Source: HGM12587 sp964602445 (lineage in GTDB: Bacteria > Bacillota > Clostridia > Lachnospirales > Lachnospiraceae). From it: 18,195 bases of DNA. The notes below the pieces were generated by a model that saw nothing but the letters and a program-made list of their open reading frames with translations, was not told where the DNA came from and did no database searches. Below are positions 7,880-14,760 of the stretch, piece after piece (the first letter of the stretch is position 1; every line of letters begins with the position of its first letter). The stretch covers positions 1-18,195 of the forward strand of contig CAZRQV010000035.1 of the NCBI GenBank assembly GCA_964602445.1, written 5' to 3'. The position numbers and the translations under genes were made by a program.

Positions 7880-8203
7880 ATGAATCGGATCATTACTTGT
7901 TTTTGTTGTTTTTTATGTGCATTTCCATTCTTTATCATCGCATCAGATCGTAAAAATGGTGGAGATCCCATCGGATTTTGGACGGGTGATACCAGTTTGA
8001 AAGGAAAAGTACAGAATGTGGAACAGTATAATGGAGAAATGTCTCTGCTTTATAAAAAATGGGCTTTTTCTTTTATGCTTGTAGGGATTTTGTCAATGTT
8101 TCATATATGGATTGGAATTGTGCTGATCACAGCAGAATGTACCCTGGGAATTTATCTTGTATGGAGAAGTTACAAAAAAATTTTAAGAAAATACAGTCAA
8201 TAA
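7880..8203 (+). CDS. Small membrane protein of unknown function
   Basis: 107 aa. I do not recognise a named family with confidence. A hydrophobic N-terminus (about residues 4-22), a polar stretch with DPIGFWTGDTSLKGKV, then two hydrophobic segments (about 58-78 and 80-97) and a basic tail (RSYKKILRKYSQ) suggest an inner-membrane protein with three helices; the first could instead be a signal peptide. The motif PIGFW-x-GD followed by a conserved-looking YNGEMSLLYKKW recalls small uncharacterised membrane proteins common in clostridia. AGGAG at 7869-7873 lies six bases before the ATG. It follows the GH3 terminator and precedes the Nudix gene by 41 bases, so the two may be cotranscribed. No clear promoter was found. 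Confidence 0.75.
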   Translation: MNRIITCFCCFLCAFPFFIIASDRKNGGDPIGFWTGDTSLKGKVQNVEQYNGEMSLLYKKWAFSFMLVGILSMFHIWIGIVLITAECTLGIYLVWRSYKKILRKYSQ

Positions 8204-8244
8204 AAGCAAGGAAATTGTGATTGATCTGTTTGAGGAGAACATAG

Positions 8245-9276
8245 ATGAGGGTTAGATTAAGTACCGTGTGCTATATAGAAAAAGATCATCAATATCTGAT
8301 GCTGCATAGAGTGGTGAAGAAAAATGATGTCAATAAAGATAAATGGATTGGTGTAGGCGGGCATTTTGAAGATGGAGAAAGTCCGGAAGAGTGTGTGCTG
8401 CGGGAAGTCAAGGAAGAAACAGGGTATACGCTGACTTCTTATCGTTACCGGGGGATGGTCACATTTGTATTTGCAGACATTGAAATGGAATATATGTCGT
8501 TGTTTACGGCCGATGGTTTTGAAGGTGAGTCGATTCCTTGCAATGAAGGGGTACTGGAATGGGTTGAGATAGAAAAAGTCTGGAAATTAAATCTGTGGGA
8601 AGGAGATAAGATCTTTTTTCGATTGCTGGATGAAGAAATTCCATTTTTCTCATTAAAACTGGTTTATGATGCAGACGGAAAGCTACAGCAGGCAGCTTTA
8701 AATGGTAAGCCAATGGAAATGTTTGATATTATTGATGAAAACGGAGAAAAGACCGGAGTGATAAAAGAGCGTGGTGTGGTTCACAGAGAAGGTGCGCTTC
8801 ATGGGACGGCTCATATCTGGATTACCCGAAAGAATGAAAAGAGTGGATATGACATTCTATTGCAGAAACGGAGCAGCTGTAAGGATTCTTATCCGGGATG
8901 TTACGACATTTCATCTGCAGGACATATCTGTGCCGGGGATGAACCGTTGGAATCCGCACTGCGGGAACTGGAAGAAGAACTGGGGATCAAAGCAAATCCG
9001 GAAGAACTGCAGGAATTCGGCGTGCAATGGAAACGTTTTGAAGGGGAATTTTATGGAAAACCTTTCAAAGATTATCAGAAAAGCACGTTATATTTGTATC
9101 AGGAACCAATCGCATCGGAAGAATTGAAATTACAGGAATCGGAAATCGAATCTGTAATGTGGATAGATTATGAAGAGGCATTGCAGGCAATTCGTGAAAA
9201 TACAATTCCGCATTGTATTTATGAAGATGAGTTTCTGAAAGTCGGAAAGGCATTGGAAATCAATACAGATAAGTAA
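8245..9276 (+). CDS. Fusion of two Nudix hydrolase domains
   Basis: 343 aa. Nudix enzymes hydrolyse nucleoside diphosphates linked to another moiety, using Mg2+. Domain 1 (about residues 1-130) has a perfect GX5EX7REUXEEXGU box from Gly39 to Tyr61 and resembles MutT/8-oxo-dGTP diphosphatases of clostridia. Domain 2 (about 155-335) resembles the isopentenyl-diphosphate-isomerase-like YfcD group; its box runs from Gly226 to Ile248 (GHICAGDEPLESALREL, EEELGI) with Asp232 in place of the first Glu, which is common in that group. A charged linker (MFDIIDENGEKTGVIKERG) opens domain 2. GAGGAG (8232-8237) is seven bases before the ATG. Likely roles are nucleotide-pool cleaning plus a second, unknown activity; substrates cannot be deduced. 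The frame continues open for 39 codons beyond the TAA. Confidence 0.92.
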   Translation: MRVRLSTVCYIEKDHQYLMLHRVVKKNDVNKDKWIGVGGHFEDGESPEECVLREVKEETGYTLTSYRYRGMVTFVFADIEMEYMSLFTADGFEGESIPCNEGVLEWVEIEKVWKLNLWEGDKIFFRLLDEEIPFFSLKLVYDADGKLQQAALNGKPMEMFDIIDENGEKTGVIKERGVVHREGALHGTAHIWITRKNEKSGYDILLQKRSSCKDSYPGCYDISSAGHICAGDEPLESALRELEEELGIKANPEELQEFGVQWKRFEGEFYGKPFKDYQKSTLYLYQEPIASEELKLQESEIESVMWIDYEEALQAIRENTIPHCIYEDEFLKVGKALEINTDK

Positions 9277-9398
9277 GACGAGATAAATTTCAGAACAATT
9301 GACGGATGGAATCCGGCAAAAAAGGAAGTAAAAGAAGGAAACTATATAGTTATAGCAAAAGAACTGATCGATTTGTATCAGAAATTTGGGGATTAATC

Positions 9399-10043
9399 AT
9401 GTTTGTTGAAAGTTTGAAAAAAAGTAACTGGAAATGCTGTGCTCTCATGTGCATCGGCAATCTTCTCATCGGAATCGGGGTAGCGGTATTTAAAATATCA
9501 GGACTGGGAAATGATCCATTTAATGGAATGAGTATGGCGGTATCAGAACTTGCGGGAATTTCCTATGCCAATATAATGGTTATGTTTAACGTATTTCTGT
9601 TTTTAGTGGAATTCATTTTCGGAAAAAAATATATTGGTCTGGGCACTGTGGTCAATGGATTACTGATCGGTTATATTGCCTCATTTTCTTACGAATTCTT
9701 TGTAGGATATTTGGGAAAACCTTCCGGAATGGCAGAGAAAATGCTGATCATGTGCTGCGGCGTCATCGTGATGAGTCTTGGAATCTCCATGTATCAGATG
9801 CCGGAGATTGGTGTTGCACCATATGACAGCTTATCGCTGATGATGGCAGAACGAATGAAAAAGATTCCATATCTTTGGTGCAGAATCTTTACAGATGCAC
9901 TGTGCGTAGTGATTTGTTGGATCTGCGGCGGACTGGTTGGAATCGGAACAGTGGTCAGTGCATTCGGTCTTGGAACGGTAGTTCAATTTTTCAACACTCA
10001 TGTAACAGGAAAAATATTTGAACATATAAAACCCGGAGCGTAA
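9399..10043 (+). CDS. YczE/YitT-like integral membrane protein
   Basis: 214 aa with about six hydrophobic segments. It matches the YczE-like membrane protein type, whose function is unknown. The protein has an internal repeat: G-L-G-N-D-P-F-N-G-M-S (35-45) in the first half corresponds to I-G-V-A-P-Y-D-S-L-S (137-146) in the second, and a GxGTVV motif follows in each half. This suggests an inverted or direct duplicated fold, as in many small transporters. Start: the frame is open from ATG 9306, but the 31 extra residues are lysine- and arginine-rich and not membrane-like; ATG 9399 has GGGGAT about seven bases upstream and begins the natural N-terminus. It follows the Nudix gene at 122 bases and ends before a terminator. 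Confidence 0.85.
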   Translation: MFVESLKKSNWKCCALMCIGNLLIGIGVAVFKISGLGNDPFNGMSMAVSELAGISYANIMVMFNVFLFLVEFIFGKKYIGLGTVVNGLLIGYIASFSYEFFVGYLGKPSGMAEKMLIMCCGVIVMSLGISMYQMPEIGVAPYDSLSLMMAERMKKIPYLWCRIFTDALCVVICWICGGLVGIGTVVSAFGLGTVVQFFNTHVTGKIFEHIKPGA

Positions 10044-10105
10044 GATGGGTTGCGCAAATGAAATAAGCATTTCTACAATGTCATTAAGTTCATAAAAACT
10101 TTAAA

Positions 10106-10150
10106 AACAGGATGCAAGCAGAGAAAATCTTACTTGTATCTTGTTTTTTT
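10106..10150 (+). terminator. Intrinsic terminator after the YczE-like gene
   Basis: AACAGGATGCAAG (10106-10118) pairs with CTTGTATCTTGTT (10133-10145) over 13 bp using two G-U pairs, with a 14-nt loop and a run of seven T. Confidence 0.85.
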
Positions 10151-10242
10151 GAAATTATGGATAAAATTTGCGTCAAAAATAGATTTTACGGAAATCCTAT
10201 GGTAAAATGAAAGTAATATTGTGGACAGAGGAGGATTCATTT

Positions 10243-11157
10243 ATGGACGAAAATAAGACAATGGCGGATTATGCGGAAGAATTAGAAGCATCATTTCGTA
10301 AAATTTACGAAGGGGATATTTTAACAGGTACTGTGATTGGTATCAGTGAAACAGAGATTACGCTGGATCTTGGTTATTATACGGATGGAATCGTAAGATT
10401 AGAAGATATTACGGAGGATCCGGCTTTTTCTATCAAAAATGATATGGAGATCGGACAGGAGGTTTCTGCAACTGTTATAAAAAGAGATGATGGTGCAGGA
10501 CACATTTTACTTTCCATGAAAGAAGCGGCATCGGTTCTGGCATGGGATCAGCTGAAAGCGCTGATGGATCAAAAGGAAAATGTTTCTGTTAAGATCACGG
10601 AGATTACCAAAGGCGGTGCAGTCGCATACTTAAAAGGAATCCGCGGCTTTATTCCGGCATCTAAACTTTCTCTGGAATATGTAGAAGAAGCAGAATTAGA
10701 AAATTATTTAAATAAAACATTAGAAGTACGGGTCATTAATGTCGAAGAAGAAAATAAGCGTCTGATTCTGTCTGCCAGAGAAATCTTAAAAGAAGCGGCA
10801 GATGCAGAACGTGCAAAGAAAATTTCCAATGTAGAAGTAGGATTGGTAACAGAAGGAATTGTAGAAACACTGATGCCTTACGGTGCGTTCGTGAATCTTG
10901 GAAATGGATTATCCGGTCTGCTTCATATTTCACAGATCTGTAACAATCGTATCAAACATCCGGGAGTCGTATTGACAGAAGGTCAGACAGTGAAAGTAAA
11001 GATTACGGCGATTAAAGACGGAAAACTCAGTTTGAGTATGAAGGCTTTGGAAGACGTAGCAGCAAAAGAAATTGAAGAAGAAACATTTGAAATTCCGGAA
11101 GCGGAAGAAGTAACCACTTCTTTAGGAGCACTTCTTGGAAAGATTAAATTATCTTAA
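10243..11157 (+). CDS. S1 RNA-binding domain protein, ribosomal protein S1-like
   Basis: 304 aa with three S1 (OB-fold) RNA-binding domains: about residues 23-93, 111-180 (weaker) and 198-268. The third is the most canonical (GLVTEGIVETLMPYGAFVNL, GLLHISQI, VKVKITAI, KLSLSMKAL). A Glu-rich tail follows. E. coli S1 has six such domains; short S1-like proteins are usual in Firmicutes, where they bind mRNA or the 30S subunit rather than being core S1. Start: ATG 10243 has GAGGAGG ending seven bases upstream; an in-frame ATG at 10207 lacks a ribosome site. It is a single-gene unit between two terminators. Between 10183 and 10208 is a 7-bp inverted repeat (ATTTTAC / GTAAAAT), but no clean -35/-10 pair was found. 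Confidence 0.92.
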   Translation: MDENKTMADYAEELEASFRKIYEGDILTGTVIGISETEITLDLGYYTDGIVRLEDITEDPAFSIKNDMEIGQEVSATVIKRDDGAGHILLSMKEAASVLAWDQLKALMDQKENVSVKITEITKGGAVAYLKGIRGFIPASKLSLEYVEEAELENYLNKTLEVRVINVEEENKRLILSAREILKEAADAERAKKISNVEVGLVTEGIVETLMPYGAFVNLGNGLSGLLHISQICNNRIKHPGVVLTEGQTVKVKITAIKDGKLSLSMKALEDVAAKEIEEETFEIPEAEEVTTSLGALLGKIKLS

Positions 11158-11164
11158 TCTTATG

Positions 11165-11210
11165 AAAAAATGGTCTAAAAGCGGAAAAATTAGCTTTTAG
11201 ACCATTTTTT
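11165..11210. terminator. Bidirectional terminator between the S1 gene and ribU
   Basis: A perfect 18-bp stem (AAAAAATGGTCTAAAAGC and its complement) with a 10-nt loop. The A run on one side and T run on the other let it stop transcription from both convergent genes. Confidence 0.95.
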
Positions 11211-11260
11211 ATTTCGTAGGAAAGACGTTGTTAGGTTCTTGCGGCTTCCCAGCTTTGGTT

Positions 11261-11866
11261 TTACAAATGTCGTTTCAAAACAGGACTGATATGTTTATAA
11301 GTCAGTGCTGTGATTCCGGAAACTACGATTCCCTTGAGAAGATTAAATGGTGCAACTGCAATCAGGACGAATGTTTTGATGTCATGAATGCCGCCATTAA
11401 CAGCTGTACCGAAGTCCACGATTTGATCCAGTGACATTCCAAAAGCGGTACTGTAAGCCGGAAGCAGAAGATAGGCATTGATAAAACATCCGACCAAGGT
11501 CATGAAAAGGGTTCCGATACTCATGGCAATCAGAGCGTTTCGTTTGGATTTGTGCTTTTTATAGATCCATGCCGCAGGAATGATAAAGGAGCAGCCGATC
11601 ATATAATTCCCAATCTCACCTACAAAAGCAGTCTGTGTTCCGTTGAGCAGAAGGTTGATGAAGATTTTGATCAGTTCAATCAGTGCACCGGCAGAAGGTC
11701 CAAGAGCAAATGCACCAATGAGAACCGCAGTTTCACTGATGTCAATTTTGTAAAATGGAGGTGCAATAAACGGAAGGGGAAGTTCAAAAACCATGAGCAG
11801 TCCGGCTACTGACCCTAACATGCCGATTTCAACAAGTTTTCGTGTTCTTTTTGAGGTATTGTCCAT
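11261..11866 (-). CDS. ribU: Riboflavin ECF transporter S component RibU
   Basis: 201-aa membrane protein that binds riboflavin and works with a shared EcfA/EcfA'/EcfT module, which is not in this window. The N-terminal third is typical of RibU: LVEIGMLGSVAGLLMVFELP, then PPFYKIDISETAVLIGAFALGP, a conserved S-component signature, and six hydrophobic stretches overall. A second typical block reads LLLPAYSTAFGMSLDQIV. AAGGA precedes the start by five bases. The assignment is confirmed by the FMN riboswitch directly upstream on the same strand. FMN made from imported riboflavin would shut off expression. It converges on the S1 gene and shares its terminator. Confidence 0.95.
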   Translation of the reverse strand: MDNTSKRTRKLVEIGMLGSVAGLLMVFELPLPFIAPPFYKIDISETAVLIGAFALGPSAGALIELIKIFINLLLNGTQTAFVGEIGNYMIGCSFIIPAAWIYKKHKSKRNALIAMSIGTLFMTLVGCFINAYLLLPAYSTAFGMSLDQIVDFGTAVNGGIHDIKTFVLIAVAPFNLLKGIVVSGITALTYKHISPVLKRHL

Positions 11867-11925
11867 AAAATCCTTCTTTCCGAAAGTTCATCGCAGAAGA
11901 TTGTTTAAAAACAGAGGTTTCAATC

Positions 11926-11958
11926 AAAAAAGACCCTCGAAATAATCGGGGGTCTTTT
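11926..11958 (-). terminator. Riboswitch-controlled terminator in the ribU leader
   Basis: Read on the minus strand, AAAAGACCCCCG pairs with CGAGGGTCTTTT (one G-U), with a 7-nt loop, ending in six U. It lies between the FMN aptamer and the ribU start, where a transcriptional expression platform is expected. The stem's first arm overlaps an alternative hairpin, TTTTCA-N6-TGAAAA (11955-11972), which may be the antiterminator or part of it. Confidence 0.9.
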
Positions 11959-12000
11959 CAATGCAATGAAAACAGATCTAGTAATCGATGCAAAGCATCT

Positions 12001-12137
12001 ATATTTCTTCTCTCATCCAGACTGTACTGTCGGTTTTGGAATTTCTGCACTTGCAGATCACCAAATCAGCCGCATGAAGCGGGTCGCGGACTTTACCGCC
12101 GGTAGGGAATTCCTTGTGGTCACCCTGCCCCGAAGAA
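12001..12137 (-). promoter_or_regulatory. FMN riboswitch (RFN element)
   Basis: On the minus strand the conserved RFN core is present in order: GGGGCAGGGTG, AATTCCCTACCGGCGGT, GTCCGCGACCC, GATTTGGTG, AATTCCAAAACCGACAGTAC and AGTCTGGATGAGAGAAGA. The variable P3-type stem (ATCTGCAAGTGCAGA) sits inside. It binds FMN and here most likely favours the downstream terminator when FMN is plentiful. Confidence 0.96.
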
Positions 12138-12161
12138 CTTTCTTTCTTTTTTTCTAAAACT

Positions 12162-12190
12162 ATCGTACAATAGACGTACACAGATGTCAA
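12162..12190 (-). promoter_or_regulatory. Sigma-A promoter of the ribU transcript
   Basis: On the minus strand, TTGACA (12190-12185), a 17-nt spacer and TACGAT (12167-12162). It lies just upstream of the riboswitch and back to back with the promoter of the t6A operon. Confidence 0.75.
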
Positions 12191-12205
12191 CAGAAATCAT
12201 TTTGG

Positions 12206-12235
12206 TTGATAAAGAGAAGGATAACGTGCTATACT
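12206..12235 (+). promoter_or_regulatory. Sigma-A promoter of the YcxB-tsaE-ispD operon
   Basis: TTGATA (12206-12211), an 18-nt spacer and TATACT (12230-12235). The start site near 12242 gives a leader of about 105 bases. No other strong promoter was seen before ispD, so this probably drives all eight genes. Confidence 0.65.
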
Positions 12236-12349
12236 TAACATTTAGAAAAGAAGCGGTTCGGTACTGGAAAATGTCTGACCAATACTACAGAAACGGGTTG
12301 GAAATTTTGAAAAAATCAGGAGACGAACAGAAAAACAGGAGGACATTTC

Positions 12350-12835
12350 ATGAGATATGAATTTGATTTTCAGATGGATGAAAAAACATTAGGCGATTTT
12401 TATAAGAGCCATAATATGGGAGGAATTTCCGGTTTTATGTGGCCGATGATCGGTGTGTTTGCAATCATACTTGCCATCGTTTCCGGAGGAACTACGCCGA
12501 CGGCATACAGAATCGTTTACGTGCTTTTTGGACTGATGTTTATTTTCTATATTCCATGGGATCTAAAACGAAAAGCCAAAAAACAGGTGAAAGTCAATCC
12601 GTATTATACACAGCCGATTCATTATATTATGGATGAAGAAGGAATTACCAGCATTCAGGGAGAAAGCGAAGCAAAAGTATCCTGGGATAAATTTTCCAAA
12701 GTGAAACTTACAAAGAAAAGCATGTTTATCTATATGAGAAATAAAAGTGCATGTGTTCTTTCTCTGGATGTTTTCGGAAAAGATTTAGATAACGCATATG
12801 ACTGGATCAAATCAAAAGTAGGACAGAAAAAGTAA
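12350..12835 (+). CDS. YcxB-like membrane protein
   Basis: 161 aa. Two adjacent hydrophobic segments (about residues 29-46 and 53-70) are followed by a cytosolic domain whose pattern (YIMDEEGITSIQGESEAKVSWDKF, then KSMFIYM) matches the C-terminal domain of YcxB-family proteins. That family is widespread in Firmicutes and has no established biochemical role. AGGAGG (12337-12342) is seven bases before the ATG. The stop TAA overlaps the tsaE start (TAATG), so the two genes are translationally coupled. As first gene of an operon for tRNA modification it has no obvious functional link; it may simply be a passenger. Confidence 0.8.
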   Translation: MRYEFDFQMDEKTLGDFYKSHNMGGISGFMWPMIGVFAIILAIVSGGTTPTAYRIVYVLFGLMFIFYIPWDLKRKAKKQVKVNPYYTQPIHYIMDEEGITSIQGESEAKVSWDKFSKVKLTKKSMFIYMRNKSACVLSLDVFGKDLDNAYDWIKSKVGQKK

Positions 12836-13269
12836 TGAAGATCATAGAAACAAATACACCAAAAGAAACCTTTGAGTTTGGGAAAAGTATTGGAGCAGCA
12901 GCAAAACCGGGACAGGTTTATACGCTGATCGGAGATTTAGGCGTTGGAAAAACGGTATTTACCCAAGGGCTTGCAGAAGGATTGGAAATCACAGAACCAA
13001 TCAGCAGTCCTACGTTTACCATTGTACAGGTATACGAGGAAGGAAAACTTCCGCTGTACCATTTTGACGTATATCGAATCGGTGATGTAGAAGAGATGGA
13101 GGAGATTGGTTATGAGGATTATTTCTATGGAGAAGGGGTTTCGCTGATCGAATGGGCGAATCTCATCGAAGAGATCCTTCCGGAACAGTACACCGAGATC
13201 AAAATAGAAAAAGATTTGGAAAAAGGCTTTGATTATCGAAAGATCACAGTCACACCGATAGGAGAATAA
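12835..13269 (+). CDS. tsaE: tRNA t6A37 synthesis ATPase TsaE
   Basis: 144 aa, the normal family size. TsaE is the P-loop ATPase that supports TsaB-TsaD turnover when threonylcarbamoyl is transferred to A37 of tRNAs reading ANN codons. Walker A is GDLGVGKT at residues 33-40. The family motif SPTFTIV with YHFDVYR follows, as does IEWANLIEEILPEQ near the C-terminus. Its ATG overlaps the preceding stop by one base and it has only a weak SD of its own, so translation is probably coupled. tsaB starts four bases after it. Confidence 0.97.
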   Translation: MKIIETNTPKETFEFGKSIGAAAKPGQVYTLIGDLGVGKTVFTQGLAEGLEITEPISSPTFTIVQVYEEGKLPLYHFDVYRIGDVEEMEEIGYEDYFYGEGVSLIEWANLIEEILPEQYTEIKIEKDLEKGFDYRKITVTPIGE

Positions 13270-13273
13270 AAAT

Positions 13274-13987
13274 ATGAAAATCTTAGCATTGGATAGTTCC
13301 GGCTTGGTAGCTTCTGTAGCAGTGATGGAAGGAAATACCATGCTGGCTGAATATACCATGAATTATAAGAAGACTCATTCTCAGACCCTGCTTCCTATGT
13401 TGGAAGAAATGGCAAAGATGATAGAGCTGGATCTAAACACATTAGATGCCATTGCAGTCGCAGGCGGTCCAGGATCTTTTACAGGTCTTAGAATCGGTTC
13501 TGCCACGGCAAAAGGATTAGGATTGGCTTTAAAGAAACCGATCATTTCGATTCCGACGGTAGATGGCCTGGCATATAATCTTTGCGGAACAGACAAAATC
13601 GTATGTCCGTTAATGGATGCCAGAAGAAATCAGGTTTATACTGGAATTTATGAATTTGACGGAAATACATTAAAGATCATAGAGCCGCAGATGGCAGTAG
13701 ATCTTACGGAAATTGCAGAAAAATTAAATGCTTTAGGCAGAGAAGTCATCTTTTTAGGAGATGGCTGTCCTGTGTATGCAGAAAAACTGGCGGAACTTAT
13801 GAAGATTCCATATGGGTATGCACAGGCACATATGAGCCGTCAGCGCGCAGGAGCTTTGGCTGCACTGGCAATGTGTTATGCAGAAGAAGGCCGTATGGAA
13901 ACAGCGACAGAACATCAGCCGGATTATTTAAGACTTTCTCAGGCAGAAAGAGAACGTGCTGAGAAAGAAAAGGCAGTCAACGGATGA
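13274..13987 (+). CDS. tsaB: tRNA t6A37 synthesis protein TsaB
   Basis: 237 aa. TsaB is the catalytically inactive ASKHA-fold partner that dimerises with TsaD. The N-terminus MKILALDSSG, then THSQTLLPMLEEM and the signature AGGPGSFTGLRIG (residues 63-75) identify it. It lacks the metal-binding His pair that TsaD has, as expected. AGGAG at 13260-13264 precedes the ATG. It overlaps the rimI start by four bases (ATGA). The order tsaE-tsaB-rimI is the usual one in Firmicutes. Confidence 0.97.
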   Translation: MKILALDSSGLVASVAVMEGNTMLAEYTMNYKKTHSQTLLPMLEEMAKMIELDLNTLDAIAVAGGPGSFTGLRIGSATAKGLGLALKKPIISIPTVDGLAYNLCGTDKIVCPLMDARRNQVYTGIYEFDGNTLKIIEPQMAVDLTEIAEKLNALGREVIFLGDGCPVYAEKLAELMKIPYGYAQAHMSRQRAGALAALAMCYAEEGRMETATEHQPDYLRLSQAERERAEKEKAVNG

Positions 13988-14445
13988 GTGAGATTCTGAT
14001 TCGAAAGATGCAGCCGGAGGATCTGGAAGTGATCTGTCGGATTGAAAAAGAAAATTTTTCCATGCCTTGGTCTGAACAATCTTTTTTGGACAGTATGGCA
14101 CGGGAAGATACCGTATTTTTGACTGCGTTGGCAGAAAAAATTCCGGTAGGATATCTGGGGTGCTACTGTATCGCAGGGGTAGGAGAGATTACCAATGTTG
14201 CTGTCAGCGGTGAAGCGCGCAGACAGGGAATTGGCACCAAACTTTTGGAACAGCTTTTCGTAGAAGGAGCAAAGCTGGAAACAGAAGAATTTTTTCTGGA
14301 AGTTCGCGAAAGTAATGAAAATGCGATCAGATTGTATTCACGTATGGGATTTGTAAGAGAAGGGATTCGTAAGAATTTTTATGAAAGACCGACGGAAAAT
14401 GCACTGATCATGTGGAAACATGAACCAGCCAGTAATTCCCGCTAG
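13984..14445 (+). CDS. rimI: Ribosomal protein S18-alanine N-acetyltransferase
   Basis: 153-aa GNAT enzyme predicted to acetylate the N-terminal alanine of ribosomal protein S18 with acetyl-CoA. The acetyl-CoA loop is RRQGIGT (about residues 79-85). The RimI-type block LEVRESNENAIRLYSRMGF carries the conserved Glu and the Tyr near 118 expected as catalytic groups. Its start overlaps the tsaB stop. The substrate rests on family membership and the tsaB neighbour; other N-terminal targets are possible. Confidence 0.93.
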   Translation: MSEILIRKMQPEDLEVICRIEKENFSMPWSEQSFLDSMAREDTVFLTALAEKIPVGYLGCYCIAGVGEITNVAVSGEARRQGIGTKLLEQLFVEGAKLETEEFFLEVRESNENAIRLYSRMGFVREGIRKNFYERPTENALIMWKHEPASNSR

Positions 14446-14506
14446 GAAAGAAATGATAAAACAAGTATGATGAAGATATTCTGTAGAACACAGAGGGAGG
14501 AATCAT

Positions 14507-14752
14507 ATGCGTTTTTATAAAGATCAAGAAAAAGAGCAGCTGAAAAAAGTTTTGTGTAATTGCTGCGGAAGAGAGCTTGCTATGACGGAAGGTCATGTAT
14601 CAGAAGGCGTGATGTATGTCAGAAAAGACTGGGGATTTTTTTCGAAAAAAGACCTGGTACGTCATGAATTTGATATGTGCGAGCAATGTTACGATAAAAT
14701 GACTGCAGAATTTCAGATTCCGGTTACGGAGAGTGAGGTTCTGGAAATATAG
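14507..14752 (+). CDS. Small four-cysteine (zinc-ribbon-like) protein, unknown function
   Basis: 81 aa. I do not recognise a named family. Two CxxC pairs, Cys17-x2-Cys20 (CNCCG) and Cys58-x2-Cys61 (CEQC), are separated by 37 residues with an aromatic stretch (KDWGFFSKKDLVRHEFD). This spacing fits a zinc-binding ribbon or treble clef. An extra Cys19 and His30 could also ligate metal. GGGAGG lies about eight bases before the ATG. The stop codon overlaps the SD (AGGAG, 14751-14755) of the RNase Z gene, so the two are likely expressed together. The position between rimI and RNase Z hints at an RNA- or ribosome-related role (inference only). Confidence 0.8.
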   Translation: MRFYKDQEKEQLKKVLCNCCGRELAMTEGHVSEGVMYVRKDWGFFSKKDLVRHEFDMCEQCYDKMTAEFQIPVTESEVLEI

Positions 14753-14760
14753 GAGAATAT

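Noticed and set aside
10183..10208. ATTTTAC/GTAAAAT inverted repeat as an operator of the S1 gene
   Set aside because: The arms are short and AT-rich and no clean promoter could be placed around them, so a regulatory call is not supported.
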